64,000 nucleotides of DNA from an uncultured Eubacterium sp. (GCA_900545305.1 UQYD01000005.1:29613-93612), one strand, 5' to 3'. Shown: positions 8,752-17,926, counted from the first letter of the stretch. A program made the numbers and translations. Notes: a model not told the origin generated them from the sequence alone.

Positions 8752-9227
8752 TGAGTAATTTAAAAAATATAATGAACAAGGTACTGGAAACAATTTGTGT
8801 TTTTATATTCGCTTTTATTACTATTGTAGGTACGTACCAGATTGTTGTCAGATATGTATTTAACTCTCCTAGTACAGTTTCAGAAGAACTTTTGACATAT
8901 TCATTTACTTGGCTTGCACTTTTAGCAGCTGCCTTGGTTTTTGGTATGAAAGAGCATATGGCTATGACATATTTTGCTGATAAGATTAAGGGAAAGAAAA
9001 GAATTATACTTAATTTAATAATAGAAGTTATTGTAATGCTTTTTGCTATCTCTGTTTTAATCTTCGGTGGCGTATCAATTACAAGACTTACAATGACACA
9101 GGTTACAGCATCTCTTGGAATACCAATGGGTTATGTATATGCTGTAGTTCCTATTAGTGGTGTTATTACAGTTATTTACAATATTTTAAATATTTCAGAA
9201 TTATTCAAACAGATAAAAAATGCGTAA
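8751..9227 (+). CDS. TRAP transporter small membrane subunit (DctQ family)
   Basis: 158 residues with four hydrophobic segments. The central VVRYVFNSPSTVSEELLTYSFTW motif (residues about 31-53) is typical of DctQ. It forms the permease together with the DctM protein encoded 14 bases downstream. Confidence 0.92.
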   Translation: MSNLKNIMNKVLETICVFIFAFITIVGTYQIVVRYVFNSPSTVSEELLTYSFTWLALLAAALVFGMKEHMAMTYFADKIKGKKRIILNLIIEVIVMLFAISVLIFGGVSITRLTMTQVTASLGIPMGYVYAVVPISGVITVIYNILNISELFKQIKNA

Positions 9228-9241
9228 AGGAGGCGTAGGTA

Positions 9242-10549
9242 ATGAATACAGTTTTGGTATGTGGCTTAATAATAGCCGTAGTTTTAATAGCATTATTGTT
9301 AATGGGTGCACCTATTTCTATAGCCATTGGAGCAGCTTCAGTTTTAGCAGTTCTTCCTGTACTTGACACAAGTGCAGTATTCTTAACAGGTGCTCAGAGA
9401 ACATTTTCAGGTATTTCAGTATTTACACTTATTGCAATTCCATTTTTCATATTAGCCGGTAATATTATGAACCGTGGTGGCATTGCAATGCGACTTATAA
9501 ATTTGGCTCAGGTTCTTACAGGTAGAGTTCCGGGGTCATTAGCTCATACAAATTCTATCGCAAATATGCTTTTTGGTGCTATTTCCGGTTCAGGTGTTGC
9601 ATCAGCATCAGCTATGGGTACAATTATTGGACCTATTGAAGAAAAAGAAGGCTATGACAAAAACTATTCAGCAGCAGTAAATATTGCAACAGCTCCTACA
9701 GGACTTCTTATTCCACCTAGTAATGTACTTATTACATTCTCTCTTGTAAGTGGTGGTACATCAGTTGCAGCACTTTTTATGGCCGGTTATATTCCCGGTA
9801 TTCTTTGGGGATTATTCTGTATGATAGTTGCTTTCTTTATTGCAAGAAAATATAACTACAGAAGTACACAGCACGTTACAGTTAAAGAGGGACTTCAGAT
9901 TGTATGGCAGGCTGTTCCTAGTTTACTTCTTATTATCATTGTTATTGGTGGTATTATTAAGGGCATATTTACGGCTACAGAAGGTTCAGTAGTTGCAGTT
10001 GTATATTCACTTATTCTTTCACTTATTTATAAAACAATAAAGGTTAAGGATTTATATGGAATAATTAAAGATAGTGCTGTTACAACAGGTATTATTGTTT
10101 TCCTTATTGGTGTATCCAGCTTTATGGCTTGGGTAATGACATTTACAGGTATTCCGGAAGCTATTTCAACACTTCTTTTAGGAATTAGCTCAAACAAGAT
10201 TATATTATTGCTTATTATAAATGTAGTTCTCCTTTTCATAGGTACATTTATGGATATTACACCGGCAATTCTTATTTTTACACCAATATTTATGCCGGTA
10301 TGTCAGGAACTTGGTATGACAGCTGTTCAGTTTGGTATTATGCTTGTATTTAACCTTTGTATTGGTACAATTACTCCTCCTGTAGGTAACATTCTTTTTG
10401 TAGGAGTAAGAGTAGCAAACACAAAGATAGAAGATGTAATAAAGCCATTACTTAAATACTATGTTGCAATTTTCTTGGTTCTCTTGCTTGTAACATTTGT
10501 TCCGGCAATTTCAACTTGGTTGCCAACAGTAATGGGCTTAATGGGATAA
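9242..10549 (+). CDS. TRAP transporter large permease subunit (DctM family)
   Basis: 435 residues with about 12 transmembrane segments and the DctM motifs GAPISIAIGAAS, IPFFILAGNIMNRGGIAMRL, SGSGVASASAMGTIIGP and the C-terminal ITPPVGNILFVG. This is the Na+-coupled transport channel of the TRAP system. GGAGGCG precedes the ATG. There is no terminator before uxuA 69 bases downstream, so they are probably co-transcribed. Confidence 0.94.
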   Translation: MNTVLVCGLIIAVVLIALLLMGAPISIAIGAASVLAVLPVLDTSAVFLTGAQRTFSGISVFTLIAIPFFILAGNIMNRGGIAMRLINLAQVLTGRVPGSLAHTNSIANMLFGAISGSGVASASAMGTIIGPIEEKEGYDKNYSAAVNIATAPTGLLIPPSNVLITFSLVSGGTSVAALFMAGYIPGILWGLFCMIVAFFIARKYNYRSTQHVTVKEGLQIVWQAVPSLLLIIIVIGGIIKGIFTATEGSVVAVVYSLILSLIYKTIKVKDLYGIIKDSAVTTGIIVFLIGVSSFMAWVMTFTGIPEAISTLLLGISSNKIILLLIINVVLLFIGTFMDITPAILIFTPIFMPVCQELGMTAVQFGIMLVFNLCIGTITPPVGNILFVGVRVANTKIEDVIKPLLKYYVAIFLVLLLVTFVPAISTWLPTVMGLMG

Positions 10550-10618
10550 AAATTTTGATTTTAGATAAACTTTAGTAAAAATAATTGATGATTAGTAGAT
10601 TTTAGGAGGTACTATACT

Positions 10619-11698
10619 ATGAAAATGACGTTAAGATGGTTCGGTAAAGATTTTGATTCTGTAACACTTCAACAGATTAGACAAATTCCGGGGGTAACAG
10701 GTGTAATTACTACCTTATATGATATTCCGGCCGGAGATGTATGGCCTATTGAAAGAATTAAGGCTATGCAGGCAGAAGTTGAGGCTGAGGGCTTAAAAGT
10801 AGAGGGTATTGAAAGTGTAAATATTCACGACTCTATTAAAATTGGCTCTCCGGACAGAGAAAAGTATATTGATAACTATATTGAAACTCTCGAAAACCTT
10901 GGCAAGTGTGGTATTGATATGGTTTGCTACAACTTTATGCCTGTATTTGACTGGACACGTTCTGAACTTGCTCATGTCAGAGAAGACGGTTCAACAGTTC
11001 TCTATTACGACCAGGCAGAGGTTGACAAAATTGACCCAGAAAAAATGTTTAATTCTATTGACAGCAATTCAAATGGTTTTGTAATGCCGGGGTGGGAACC
11101 TGAAAGACTTGCTCACGTTAAGGAACTTTTTGAGGCTTACAAAGATGTAGATTCTGAAAAACTTTTTGAAAATCTTGTATACTTCTTAAAGAGAATACAG
11201 CCGGTTTGCGAAAAGTACGATATTAAAATGGCTATTCACCCAGATGACCCAGCTTGGCCGGTATTTAATCTTCCTAGAATTATAACTTGCAAGGAAAATG
11301 TAGAAAGACTTTTAAAGGCTGTTGATGCTAAATTTAATGGTCTTACACTTTGTACTGGTTCTTATGGCTCAAATCCAAAGAATGACATTTGCGAAATTAT
11401 AAATGTAGCAAAGGGTAGAATACATTTTGCTCACGTCAGAAACTTAAAGCACTATAAGCCGGGAGTATTTGCAGAAGCTGCTCACTTGTCAAGAGATGGT
11501 TCAATGGATATGTACAAGATTGTAAAGACACTTATTGATACAGGTTTTGACGGACCGGTTAGACCTGACCACGGTCGTGCAATTTGGGGCGAAGTATCTA
11601 TGCCGGGCTACGGTCTTTATGACAGAGCTTTAGGTGCTTGTTACTTAAATGGTCTTATTGAAGCTATTGAAAAGCAGGAGGGTATTTATAAGCAATGA
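10619..11698 (+). CDS. uxuA: Mannonate dehydratase
   Basis: 359 residues, normal UxuA length. MKMTLRWFGKDFDSVTLQQI at the start and the conserved HPDDPAWPVFNLPRI (about 201-215), CTGSYGSNPKNDI (about 241-253), HFAHVRNL and PVRPDHGRAIWGE segments carry the metal and substrate ligands of a TIM-barrel enzyme. It converts D-mannonate to 2-keto-3-deoxygluconate in hexuronate breakdown. AGGAGGT lies 9 bases before ATG. It overlaps uxuB by 4 bases. Confidence 0.96.
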   Translation: MKMTLRWFGKDFDSVTLQQIRQIPGVTGVITTLYDIPAGDVWPIERIKAMQAEVEAEGLKVEGIESVNIHDSIKIGSPDREKYIDNYIETLENLGKCGIDMVCYNFMPVFDWTRSELAHVREDGSTVLYYDQAEVDKIDPEKMFNSIDSNSNGFVMPGWEPERLAHVKELFEAYKDVDSEKLFENLVYFLKRIQPVCEKYDIKMAIHPDDPAWPVFNLPRIITCKENVERLLKAVDAKFNGLTLCTGSYGSNPKNDICEIINVAKGRIHFAHVRNLKHYKPGVFAEAAHLSRDGSMDMYKIVKTLIDTGFDGPVRPDHGRAIWGEVSMPGYGLYDRALGACYLNGLIEAIEKQEGIYKQ

Positions 11699-13293
11699 GA
11701 ATGAATTTAAAATCTTTACAAGATAGACAAAAGTGGGAAGAAATGGGCTTTAAATTGCCTGATTATAGTGTTGAAAAAATGATTGAAAATACTGCCAACA
11801 ACCCAGAGTGGATACACTTTGGGGCAGGCAATATTTTTAGAGCTTTTCCGGCTGTAGTTTGCCAGCATTTATTAAACAGTGGTATTATGACTACCGGTAT
11901 AATAGTTGCAGAGGGTTATGATTATGAAATTATTGAAAAGAGTTTCAAAAATTATGACAATCTTACTGCTGCTGTTACATTAAAAGCTGACGGTACTATA
12001 GAAAAGGAAATTGTGGCATCTATTGCAGAAGCCCTTTGTGTAGACAGTAACAATGAAAAGGATTGGAAAAGATTAAATGAAATTTTTAAGGCAGAAAGCC
12101 TTAAAATGGTATCATTTACAATTACAGAAAAGGGATATTCTCTTGTAAGAGGAAATGGCGAAATACTCCCTGATGTAAAAGAGGATATGGAAAACGGTCC
12201 GGAAAATGTTCACAGCTATATTGGTAAGTTAGTATCTCTCTTACACACAAGATATAAAAGTGGTGAAAAGCCTATAACATTAGTAAGTATGGACAACTGT
12301 TCTCATAATGGAACTAAGTTACAGAATTCAGTCTTAGCCTTTGTTAAGACTTGGACAGAAAATGGCAAGGCACAGGAAGGATTTTTGGACTATGCCAAAA
12401 ATAAAGTATCTTATCCTTGGTCAATGATTGACAAAATTACTCCTAGACCGGCTGATGCTGTAATTGATATGTTAAAGGAAGTAGGTTTTGAAGATACTGA
12501 AGCCGTTGTAACATCAAAGAATACCTTTGTTGCACCTTTTGTAAATGCAGAGGAAACACAGTATCTTGTTATTGAAGACGATTTCAAAAACGGTAAATTG
12601 CCTTTAGATAAAGGTGGCATAATTTATACTTCAAGAAATACTGTAGACAAAGTGGAAAAAATGAAAGTATGCACTTGCCTTAATCCACTTCACACAGCTT
12701 TAGCTGTTTATGGTTGTGTTTTAGGGTATACTAAAATTTGTGATGAGATGAAAGACGAAAACCTTGTAACACTTATTAAAAATGCAGGTTACAAAGAGGG
12801 TCTTCCAGTAGTTACTGACCCGGGCATTTTATCTCCAAAGGAATTTATTGATACAGTAGTGGAAGTAAGACTTCCAAACCCATTTATGCCTGATGCACCA
12901 CAGAGAATTGCTTGTGACACTTCACAGAAAGTGGGCATACGTTTTGGTGAAACTATAAAGGCGTATATGAAAGAGGGTACTTCTGACAAGTTGGAATATA
13001 TTCCTCTTGTGTTAGCCGGTTGGCTTAGATACCTTATGGCAAAGGACGACAATGGAAATGATTTTGAATTAAGTCCAGACCCATTAATTCCAGAATTGAC
13101 AGCAATTATGTCAGAAGTAAAGTTTGGTGACAATAGTAATGCTGATGAGGCTGTTGCTGAAATTTTAGAGAGAAAAGATATTTTTGGAGTGGATTTAAAG
13201 GAGGCTGGGCTTGATAACAAGATTTTGGCTTACTTTAAAGAGCTTAACGGGGGAAAAGGTGCTGTTAGGACTACACTCAAGAAATATTGTTAA
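11695..13293 (+). CDS. uxuB: Mannitol dehydrogenase family protein, probable fructuronate reductase
   Basis: 532 residues of the mannitol dehydrogenase/UxuB family: an N-terminal Rossmann part with WIHFGAGNIFRAFPAVV, a middle NCSHNGTKL, and the C-terminal helical domain with the catalytic lysine region (MKVCTCLNPLHTALAVYGC). UxuB reduces D-fructuronate to D-mannonate with NADH. Translation is coupled to uxuA by an ATGA overlap, which supports this rather than mannitol or tagaturonate as substrate. About 530 residues is in the family range. Confidence 0.88.
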   Translation: MRMNLKSLQDRQKWEEMGFKLPDYSVEKMIENTANNPEWIHFGAGNIFRAFPAVVCQHLLNSGIMTTGIIVAEGYDYEIIEKSFKNYDNLTAAVTLKADGTIEKEIVASIAEALCVDSNNEKDWKRLNEIFKAESLKMVSFTITEKGYSLVRGNGEILPDVKEDMENGPENVHSYIGKLVSLLHTRYKSGEKPITLVSMDNCSHNGTKLQNSVLAFVKTWTENGKAQEGFLDYAKNKVSYPWSMIDKITPRPADAVIDMLKEVGFEDTEAVVTSKNTFVAPFVNAEETQYLVIEDDFKNGKLPLDKGGIIYTSRNTVDKVEKMKVCTCLNPLHTALAVYGCVLGYTKICDEMKDENLVTLIKNAGYKEGLPVVTDPGILSPKEFIDTVVEVRLPNPFMPDAPQRIACDTSQKVGIRFGETIKAYMKEGTSDKLEYIPLVLAGWLRYLMAKDDNGNDFELSPDPLIPELTAIMSEVKFGDNSNADEAVAEILERKDIFGVDLKEAGLDNKILAYFKELNGGKGAVRTTLKKYC

Positions 13294-13302
13294 AAATGCT
13301 TA

Positions 13303-13331
13303 TTGAATTTTAGGGGTATAAATAGTATAAT
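13303..13331 (+). promoter_or_regulatory. Promoter of the gntR gene
   Basis: TTGAAT (13303-13308), 17 bases, TATAAT (13326-13331). It would give a leader of about 90 bases that contains both hairpins described next. Confidence 0.6.
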
Positions 13332-13363
13332 TATTTTAATAGATAATTAAAAAGTATGGGAAT

Positions 13364-13432
13364 GGTGTTGAACATATTAGGGGAATATGTTCAATGCCAT
13401 AATCTCTGCGAGGAACAGGGGTTGAGATTATG
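13364..13432 (+). promoter_or_regulatory. Two-hairpin leader of gntR that covers the start codon
   Basis: Hairpin 1: a perfect 11-bp stem (13368-13378 with 13384-13394), extendable by four pairs including two G-U, with loop AGGGG. Hairpin 2: a perfect 9-bp stem, CATAATCTC (13398-13406) with GAGATTATG (13424-13432). Its 3' arm includes the ATG of gntR, and its 17-base loop holds the ribosome site AGGGG (13417-13421). Neither is followed by a T-run, so they are not terminators. Hairpin 1 may also be a DNA operator. Confidence 0.6.
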
Positions 13433-14104
13433 TTGGTTACAGCTCAAAGACAAGGGGAAACAGTTAGGGATTATGCTTGTCGTGTAATTAAAGAAAATAT
13501 TGTAACAATGGAATTAAAACCAGGTAGCCTTGTAAGTGAAACTGAACTTGCAAAGGAACTTGGCGTAAGCCGTACACCTGTAAGAGAGGCATTAATACAG
13601 CTGGGCAAAAATGGTATGGTGGAAACTTTTCCACAGAGAGGAACTAAAGTATCATTAATAGACACAGATAGTGTTAATGAATCCAGATTTTATAGACTTG
13701 TTATTGAAAGGGCTCTTGTACAGGAAATATGCAATAACTGTAATGAAGATGATTTATTTCCATTAAACGAAAACTTACATAAGCAGTTGTTCTGCCTTGA
13801 AACTAAAAATTGTCACAAAATTGTTGAAGCAGATAATGAATTTCATAAATTGCTTTTTGTAATAGCAAATAAAAACAGAAGTTATGATGCCTTAAATGAT
13901 ATATTTACTCAGTTTGATAGAGTCAGATATTTGTCAGCAGAAAACTTCAATATGGAGGCTACAGTTTCAGAACATGAGGCTCTATATGATGCTATGAAAA
14001 ATAAAGAAAATGAAAAGGCAGATAAAATTATAGTTGAGCATTTATCCAGATACAAAGAGGATATGCAAGAACTTAAAAACAAATATCCAAAATATTTTAA
14101 ATAA
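13430..14104 (+). CDS. GntR family (FadR subfamily) transcriptional regulator
   Basis: 224 residues: a winged helix at the N-terminus (PGSLVSETELAKELGVSRTPVREALIQLGKNGMVE, residues about 30-64) and an all-helical FCD effector domain with the metal-binding pattern (D..FH...., H at about 143 and EHEALYDAM near 182). FCD-type GntR proteins such as UxuR, ExuR and KdgR analogues often control hexuronate genes, and this one follows uxuAB, so it probably senses a uronate or mannonate. In-frame upstream codons meet a stop at 13400, so ATG 13430 is the first possible start. Confidence 0.92.
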   Translation: MLVTAQRQGETVRDYACRVIKENIVTMELKPGSLVSETELAKELGVSRTPVREALIQLGKNGMVETFPQRGTKVSLIDTDSVNESRFYRLVIERALVQEICNNCNEDDLFPLNENLHKQLFCLETKNCHKIVEADNEFHKLLFVIANKNRSYDALNDIFTQFDRVRYLSAENFNMEATVSEHEALYDAMKNKENEKADKIIVEHLSRYKEDMQELKNKYPKYFK

Positions 14105-14116
14105 AAGTGATTTTTC

Positions 14117-14154
14117 AATCCACCAAAGTTAATTGGACTTTGGTGGATTTTTTT
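14117..14154 (+). terminator. Intrinsic terminator after gntR
   Basis: A 13-bp stem (AATCCACCAAAGT with ACTTTGGTGGATT), a 7-base loop and seven T. Confidence 0.9.
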
Positions 14155-14159
14155 AATGA

Positions 14160-14215
14160 ATCGGAAAGATAAATCCGATGGCTTGCTTTTCAAGCCAAAA
14201 ATAACGCAGTTATTT
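14160..14215. repeat. Three consecutive short palindromes
   Basis: ATCGGA/TCCGAT (14160-14165 and 14174-14179), GGCTTG/CAAGCC (14180-14185 and 14191-14196) and AAATAAC/GTTATTT (14199-14205 and 14209-14215) stand head to tail directly after the gntR terminator. None has a T-run. They may be part of the untranslated leader of the methylesterase gene or a small palindromic element. Confidence 0.5.
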
Positions 14216-14358
14216 GTTTTGAACTGAAGATTTTTGAAAATTACTTGTGAATAAAGTATTAATATTGTATAATAATTTTAAACAAAATTAAAACGGATTT
14301 TTTAGGTTATAGTTTTGTTTACGCAACAAAAATGCTTATTAAAAAAAGGAGGAATTTT

Positions 14359-17300
14359 ATGAAAAAATTCAAAAAAAGCATAAGCAGTTTACTTGCCTTT
14401 GTTATGGCTGTAGGACTTATGCTTTGTAACGTAGTTGTTGCAAGTGCTTCAACAGCAACTACATGGAATTTTGGCTCAGGCTCTAGTTATAGAAATAACA
14501 GTAGCTATACTCAGACACTGGAGAGAGATGGGTCAGCAGAATATGACGGATTAAAAGTTACTACTACAAGCTCTGCCGGTAAGTTTTCTCTGTCTAATGC
14601 TAGTTGGGCACAAGTAAATACAGGAACACAATTTGATATTCCTGTAGAAGGAAATTCTACTATTACAGTTGCAACATATGCTTCAAGTATGGCATTTACT
14701 TATGGTGGTGATACAGTATCAGCAGAAAACAATGTTCTTACTGTGGATTACACAGGTGATAGTGGTTATGCAACTTTAGTGGCTGTAGACAGTAGCTACA
14801 TAAGCTCTATTACAGTAACTCCTGTAGCTGATGAAGATGCTCCAACAGCTTTTGCTGATGAATGGAACTTTAGAAGTGGTTCATCATTAATAAATAACGG
14901 AGTAACATTACAGAAAACTACAGGTACAGTTACTCAAGGTGATGCTGTTTTAAAGATTGATGCCACAAGTGGTAAATGGAGTACAGCTAGAAGTGATTGG
15001 GCACAGGTAAATGCCGGTGTTAAAATTGAAGTGCCGGTAAATACAGGTGTTTATACAATATCTGCAACAACTTATGGCGAAAATGTGGATATGACAATTA
15101 ACGGAGTAAGCACAAGCTCAGGTACAGCTAAATGTGCCTACGGTATTGTAAATAACTCAAGTGCAAAGTATATTCCAATAGTTATTAACAGCACTAACTA
15201 CTTAGGTGTTATTAAAGTAACAAAGGAAACAGAGCTTACTATTCCTGTTACAATAAGTGGTTCATTAGGAAGTTCAAAGGTAATATTTACAGATTCTTTA
15301 ACTGGTACTGAATACACTTCTGTTTCAGAAAGTGGAAATGTTACTTTATTAAAAGGACATACTTACACTGTAAGTACAGATAATTCAAATATTAGTGCTA
15401 AAATTGACGGAAGCAATACATTCACACCAGCTGATACTACAGCAAAAACTATTACTGTTGAAGGTTCAGCAGATATAACTGTTTCCGGTAAGATTACAAG
15501 TAAGGACAATGCTTTACAGGCAAGCAATATTACAAGCCTTACATTTGTAAATATGAATGATTCAAGTGTTACAGGTACAGCTACAGTAAACGATGACCTT
15601 ACATACAGTGTTGAACTTAAAGCAGGTGATTACGACACAGTTGCTGTTACAAACAATGGTTACTATACAAGTAACAGAGTAAAGGTTGGAGAAACAGCAA
15701 TTACAGATGAAGAAGTGTACTTTACAAAGAGTACATATGAAACTTATTGTTTGCCAATAGATTTAAAGAGCAGTTCTCCGGCTTTAACATACAGCAGTGG
15801 CATTTCATATAACAATGACACTTCCGTAAAGGCAAACAGTGGCACTACAATTACAGTTCCTGTAAATGGAAAGCAAAAGGTTACAGTTGCTGGTTGGTAT
15901 TCAGGTACTTGGAATATAAATGGTTTAAATTCTGTTTCAGCAAGTAAGGACTATAATGCAAGTAATCCAGCTACAAATTCATATATAACAGATGGTAGTG
16001 AAACAACAGTTACTGTAAACATTACAGCAAACAACACATATCTTTACTGGATAAATGTTGAAGACTATAGTGCTGTTTCATACACAAACATTATTAATGT
16101 TCCTGGTGATTACGATACACTTACAGAGGCTGTTTCTGCAATTCACAATATGACAGACAGACCTGACGGTGAAGCCGGTAGAGTTGTAATTAACCTTAAA
16201 GACGATATTCAGGAACAGGTACTTGTAGATACACCTTATGTTAGTATCAGAGGTAATGGACACACTATTTCTTGGTACTATGGTACAACAGGCAAATACT
16301 ATTCTGTTGACCAAAATGGCTACTACAACGAAGAACTTTTCCACGACAAGTATGAATTGACAAGTGCAAGTGGAAGCCTTTGTGGTGGTGTAGTAATCGT
16401 AAAGGGTGACTACTTCTATGCTGAAAATGTTACATTTAAAAATACTTACAACTATGAAGTAACAGACAAGGAAGTTGAAGACGGTGCTGTTCAGACTTTA
16501 AGCACAGGAGATGTTACAAGAACAAAGGGAACTGACGTAACAGCTTATGCTTACAAGGAAAGAGCTAATGCCCTTATAACAGACGCAAATTATATTGAAT
16601 GTTACAAGTGTAATATTTTAAGTAGTCAGGATACTTTAGGCGTAAATGGTCAGAGAAGTAACACTTATGCTTATTTCAAGGAATGTAAAATTGGTGGTAA
16701 TGTAGATTATATTTGTGGTGGTGGAAATATGGTATTTGATGACTGTACACTTGAACTCTACGGATATAGTGACAAGGGAAATGCCGGCTATATTACAGCA
16801 GCACAAAATACAAAGTATTTATTTAGAAATTGTACTGTAACAGGCAATGACAATGGAAATTCTACACAGGCTACAGCATACTATGGCAGACCTTGGGCAT
16901 CAGGTGCTGATGTTAAGTTTATAAATACTCAGACAAATGGTCGTGTAGTTGCAAGTGGTTGGGCAGATTGGTCTAATGGTACAACAGCAGAAGATGCTAC
17001 AGGTTTTGGCGAATACTGTAACTTAAATAGTGACGGTACTGAATTTAAGTCAAGTATTACATCTAAACAGCTTACAGCAACACAGTACAACAGTATTATT
17101 GAAACAGTTGAAAGCGACTACTTAGGAAGTTGGATACCAGCTCATTATGCACCGATTATGGCTGTAAACAATAGTGGTTCTGTTGGAACAGATGCTATTA
17201 ACAGTGTTAAAATAAATAGTGGCAATGATTTATTGCTCTATAGCTTTATAAATGACGACAGTCTTGAAAATGCCAGTGAAATTGGTTATGTGCTTTCTAC

Positions 17301-17538
17301 ATTGAATAGCCTTTTCAACAAAGACACAGTTTATACAGATGAAAATGCTTATAAGAAAATAGTATACACAGACGAAAATGGTGCAGAGGGTACAATAACA
17401 GCTCCTGAAAATATGAGTATATTTGCCTATGTTGTCAATGATGTTAGTGGTAGTACAGATACATTATATGCAAGAACTATTCAAAAAATTGATGGCATCA
17501 GTACATATGGTATATGTGCTGAAATATCACTTGGTTAA
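14359..17538 (+). CDS. Secreted pectin methylesterase (CE8) with repeated accessory modules
   Basis: 1059 residues. A signal peptide (MKKFKKSISSLLAFVMAVG, cleavage near ASAS-TA) is followed by two related modules starting TTWNFGSGSSY (about residue 33) and DEWNFRSGSSL (about 169), and a weaker third copy near 461-560; they resemble carbohydrate-binding beta sandwiches. Residues about 580-905 form the pectinesterase beta-helix: catalytic glutamine and aspartates in SSQDTLG (Q757, D758) and GGNVDYICGGG (D783), and arginine in YGRPWA (R844). It removes methyl groups from homogalacturonan so that lyases can act. The upstream ATG at 14332 lacks a ribosome site; AAAGGAGGAA precedes ATG 14359. About 150 residues follow the catalytic domain. 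Confidence 0.92.
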   Translation: MKKFKKSISSLLAFVMAVGLMLCNVVVASASTATTWNFGSGSSYRNNSSYTQTLERDGSAEYDGLKVTTTSSAGKFSLSNASWAQVNTGTQFDIPVEGNSTITVATYASSMAFTYGGDTVSAENNVLTVDYTGDSGYATLVAVDSSYISSITVTPVADEDAPTAFADEWNFRSGSSLINNGVTLQKTTGTVTQGDAVLKIDATSGKWSTARSDWAQVNAGVKIEVPVNTGVYTISATTYGENVDMTINGVSTSSGTAKCAYGIVNNSSAKYIPIVINSTNYLGVIKVTKETELTIPVTISGSLGSSKVIFTDSLTGTEYTSVSESGNVTLLKGHTYTVSTDNSNISAKIDGSNTFTPADTTAKTITVEGSADITVSGKITSKDNALQASNITSLTFVNMNDSSVTGTATVNDDLTYSVELKAGDYDTVAVTNNGYYTSNRVKVGETAITDEEVYFTKSTYETYCLPIDLKSSSPALTYSSGISYNNDTSVKANSGTTITVPVNGKQKVTVAGWYSGTWNINGLNSVSASKDYNASNPATNSYITDGSETTVTVNITANNTYLYWINVEDYSAVSYTNIINVPGDYDTLTEAVSAIHNMTDRPDGEAGRVVINLKDDIQEQVLVDTPYVSIRGNGHTISWYYGTTGKYYSVDQNGYYNEELFHDKYELTSASGSLCGGVVIVKGDYFYAENVTFKNTYNYEVTDKEVEDGAVQTLSTGDVTRTKGTDVTAYAYKERANALITDANYIECYKCNILSSQDTLGVNGQRSNTYAYFKECKIGGNVDYICGGGNMVFDDCTLELYGYSDKGNAGYITAAQNTKYLFRNCTVTGNDNGNSTQATAYYGRPWASGADVKFINTQTNGRVVASGWADWSNGTTAEDATGFGEYCNLNSDGTEFKSSITSKQLTATQYNSIIETVESDYLGSWIPAHYAPIMAVNNSGSVGTDAINSVKINSGNDLLLYSFINDDSLENASEIGYVLSTLNSLFNKDTVYTDENAYKKIVYTDENGAEGTITAPENMSIFAYVVNDVSGSTDTLYARTIQKIDGISTYGICAEISLG

Positions 17539-17565
17539 TTGAATTGTGGATAGGAGGCAAAATAT

Positions 17566-17715
17566 ATGAAAAAAACATATTATAATCCAGAGGTTAGTAT
17601 TGTAGAATTTAAAGCAAATGACAAAACAAATTTAAATGCTTTATCAGTAGGTGGAACAAATGCAGCTTCTACAAATCAATTGAAGAACGTAAGTTTAAAT
17701 GGCTTAAATAAATAA
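17566..17715 (+). CDS. Small 49-residue peptide of unknown function
   Basis: MKKTYYNPEVSIVEFKANDK then a Ser/Thr/Asn/Gly-rich tail ending in SLNGLNK. It has no cysteines, signal peptide or membrane segment. TAGGAGGCAA sits 6-8 bases before the ATG, the stop is followed at once by a strong terminator, and it lies 27 bases after the methylesterase stop, so it is probably translated from the same mRNA. Many Clostridia encode short peptides beginning MKKxYxxPExxxxxF; some look like precursors of modified peptides, but no modification enzyme is nearby. Function not assigned. Confidence 0.7.
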   Translation: MKKTYYNPEVSIVEFKANDKTNLNALSVGGTNAASTNQLKNVSLNGLNK

Positions 17716-17718
17716 TAA

Positions 17719-17753
17719 AAATTCGAGGTGGTTAAGGCTACCTCGAATTTTTG
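17719..17753 (+). terminator. Intrinsic terminator of the methylesterase operon
   Basis: An 11-bp perfect stem (17719-17729 with 17740-17750), a GGTTAAGGCT loop and a short T-run. Confidence 0.88.
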
Positions 17754-17897
17754 TCTTAAGGGAGTATATTCAAGAAAAAACAGGGCAAAAATTTAGTATA
17801 TAGATTTAAAATTAACTTATTTAACTGAAATGTAAATTTGTCGAATTATAGCAAGTAAATGCACTTGGAAACAACTGGTTAAATGTAAATTGTGGTA

Positions 17898-17926
17898 TAG
17901 ACAAGTGTATAAAAAAATGTTATAAT
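17898..17926 (+). promoter_or_regulatory. Promoter of the nitronate monooxygenase-like gene
   Basis: TAGACA (17898-17903), 17 bases, TATAAT (17921-17926). It lies about 100 bases upstream of the start at 18025. The rest of 17754-18024 holds no recognisable gene. Confidence 0.6.

Noticed and set aside
12789..13220. 143-codon open frame on the minus strand
   Set aside because: It lies wholly within uxuB, has no ribosome site, and its sequence is the Ser-rich type expected from an antisense shadow.
13379..13421. CsrA-type binding sites in the gntR leader loops
   Set aside because: GGA occurs in or at the edge of the loops, but the fit to the ANGGA-in-loop consensus is poor and no csrA gene is in view.
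14313..14331. TTTTGTT/AACAAAA inverted repeat with ACGC centre as a catabolite-repression (cre) site
   Set aside because: At least three core positions differ from the cre consensus; it may be chance in AT-rich DNA.
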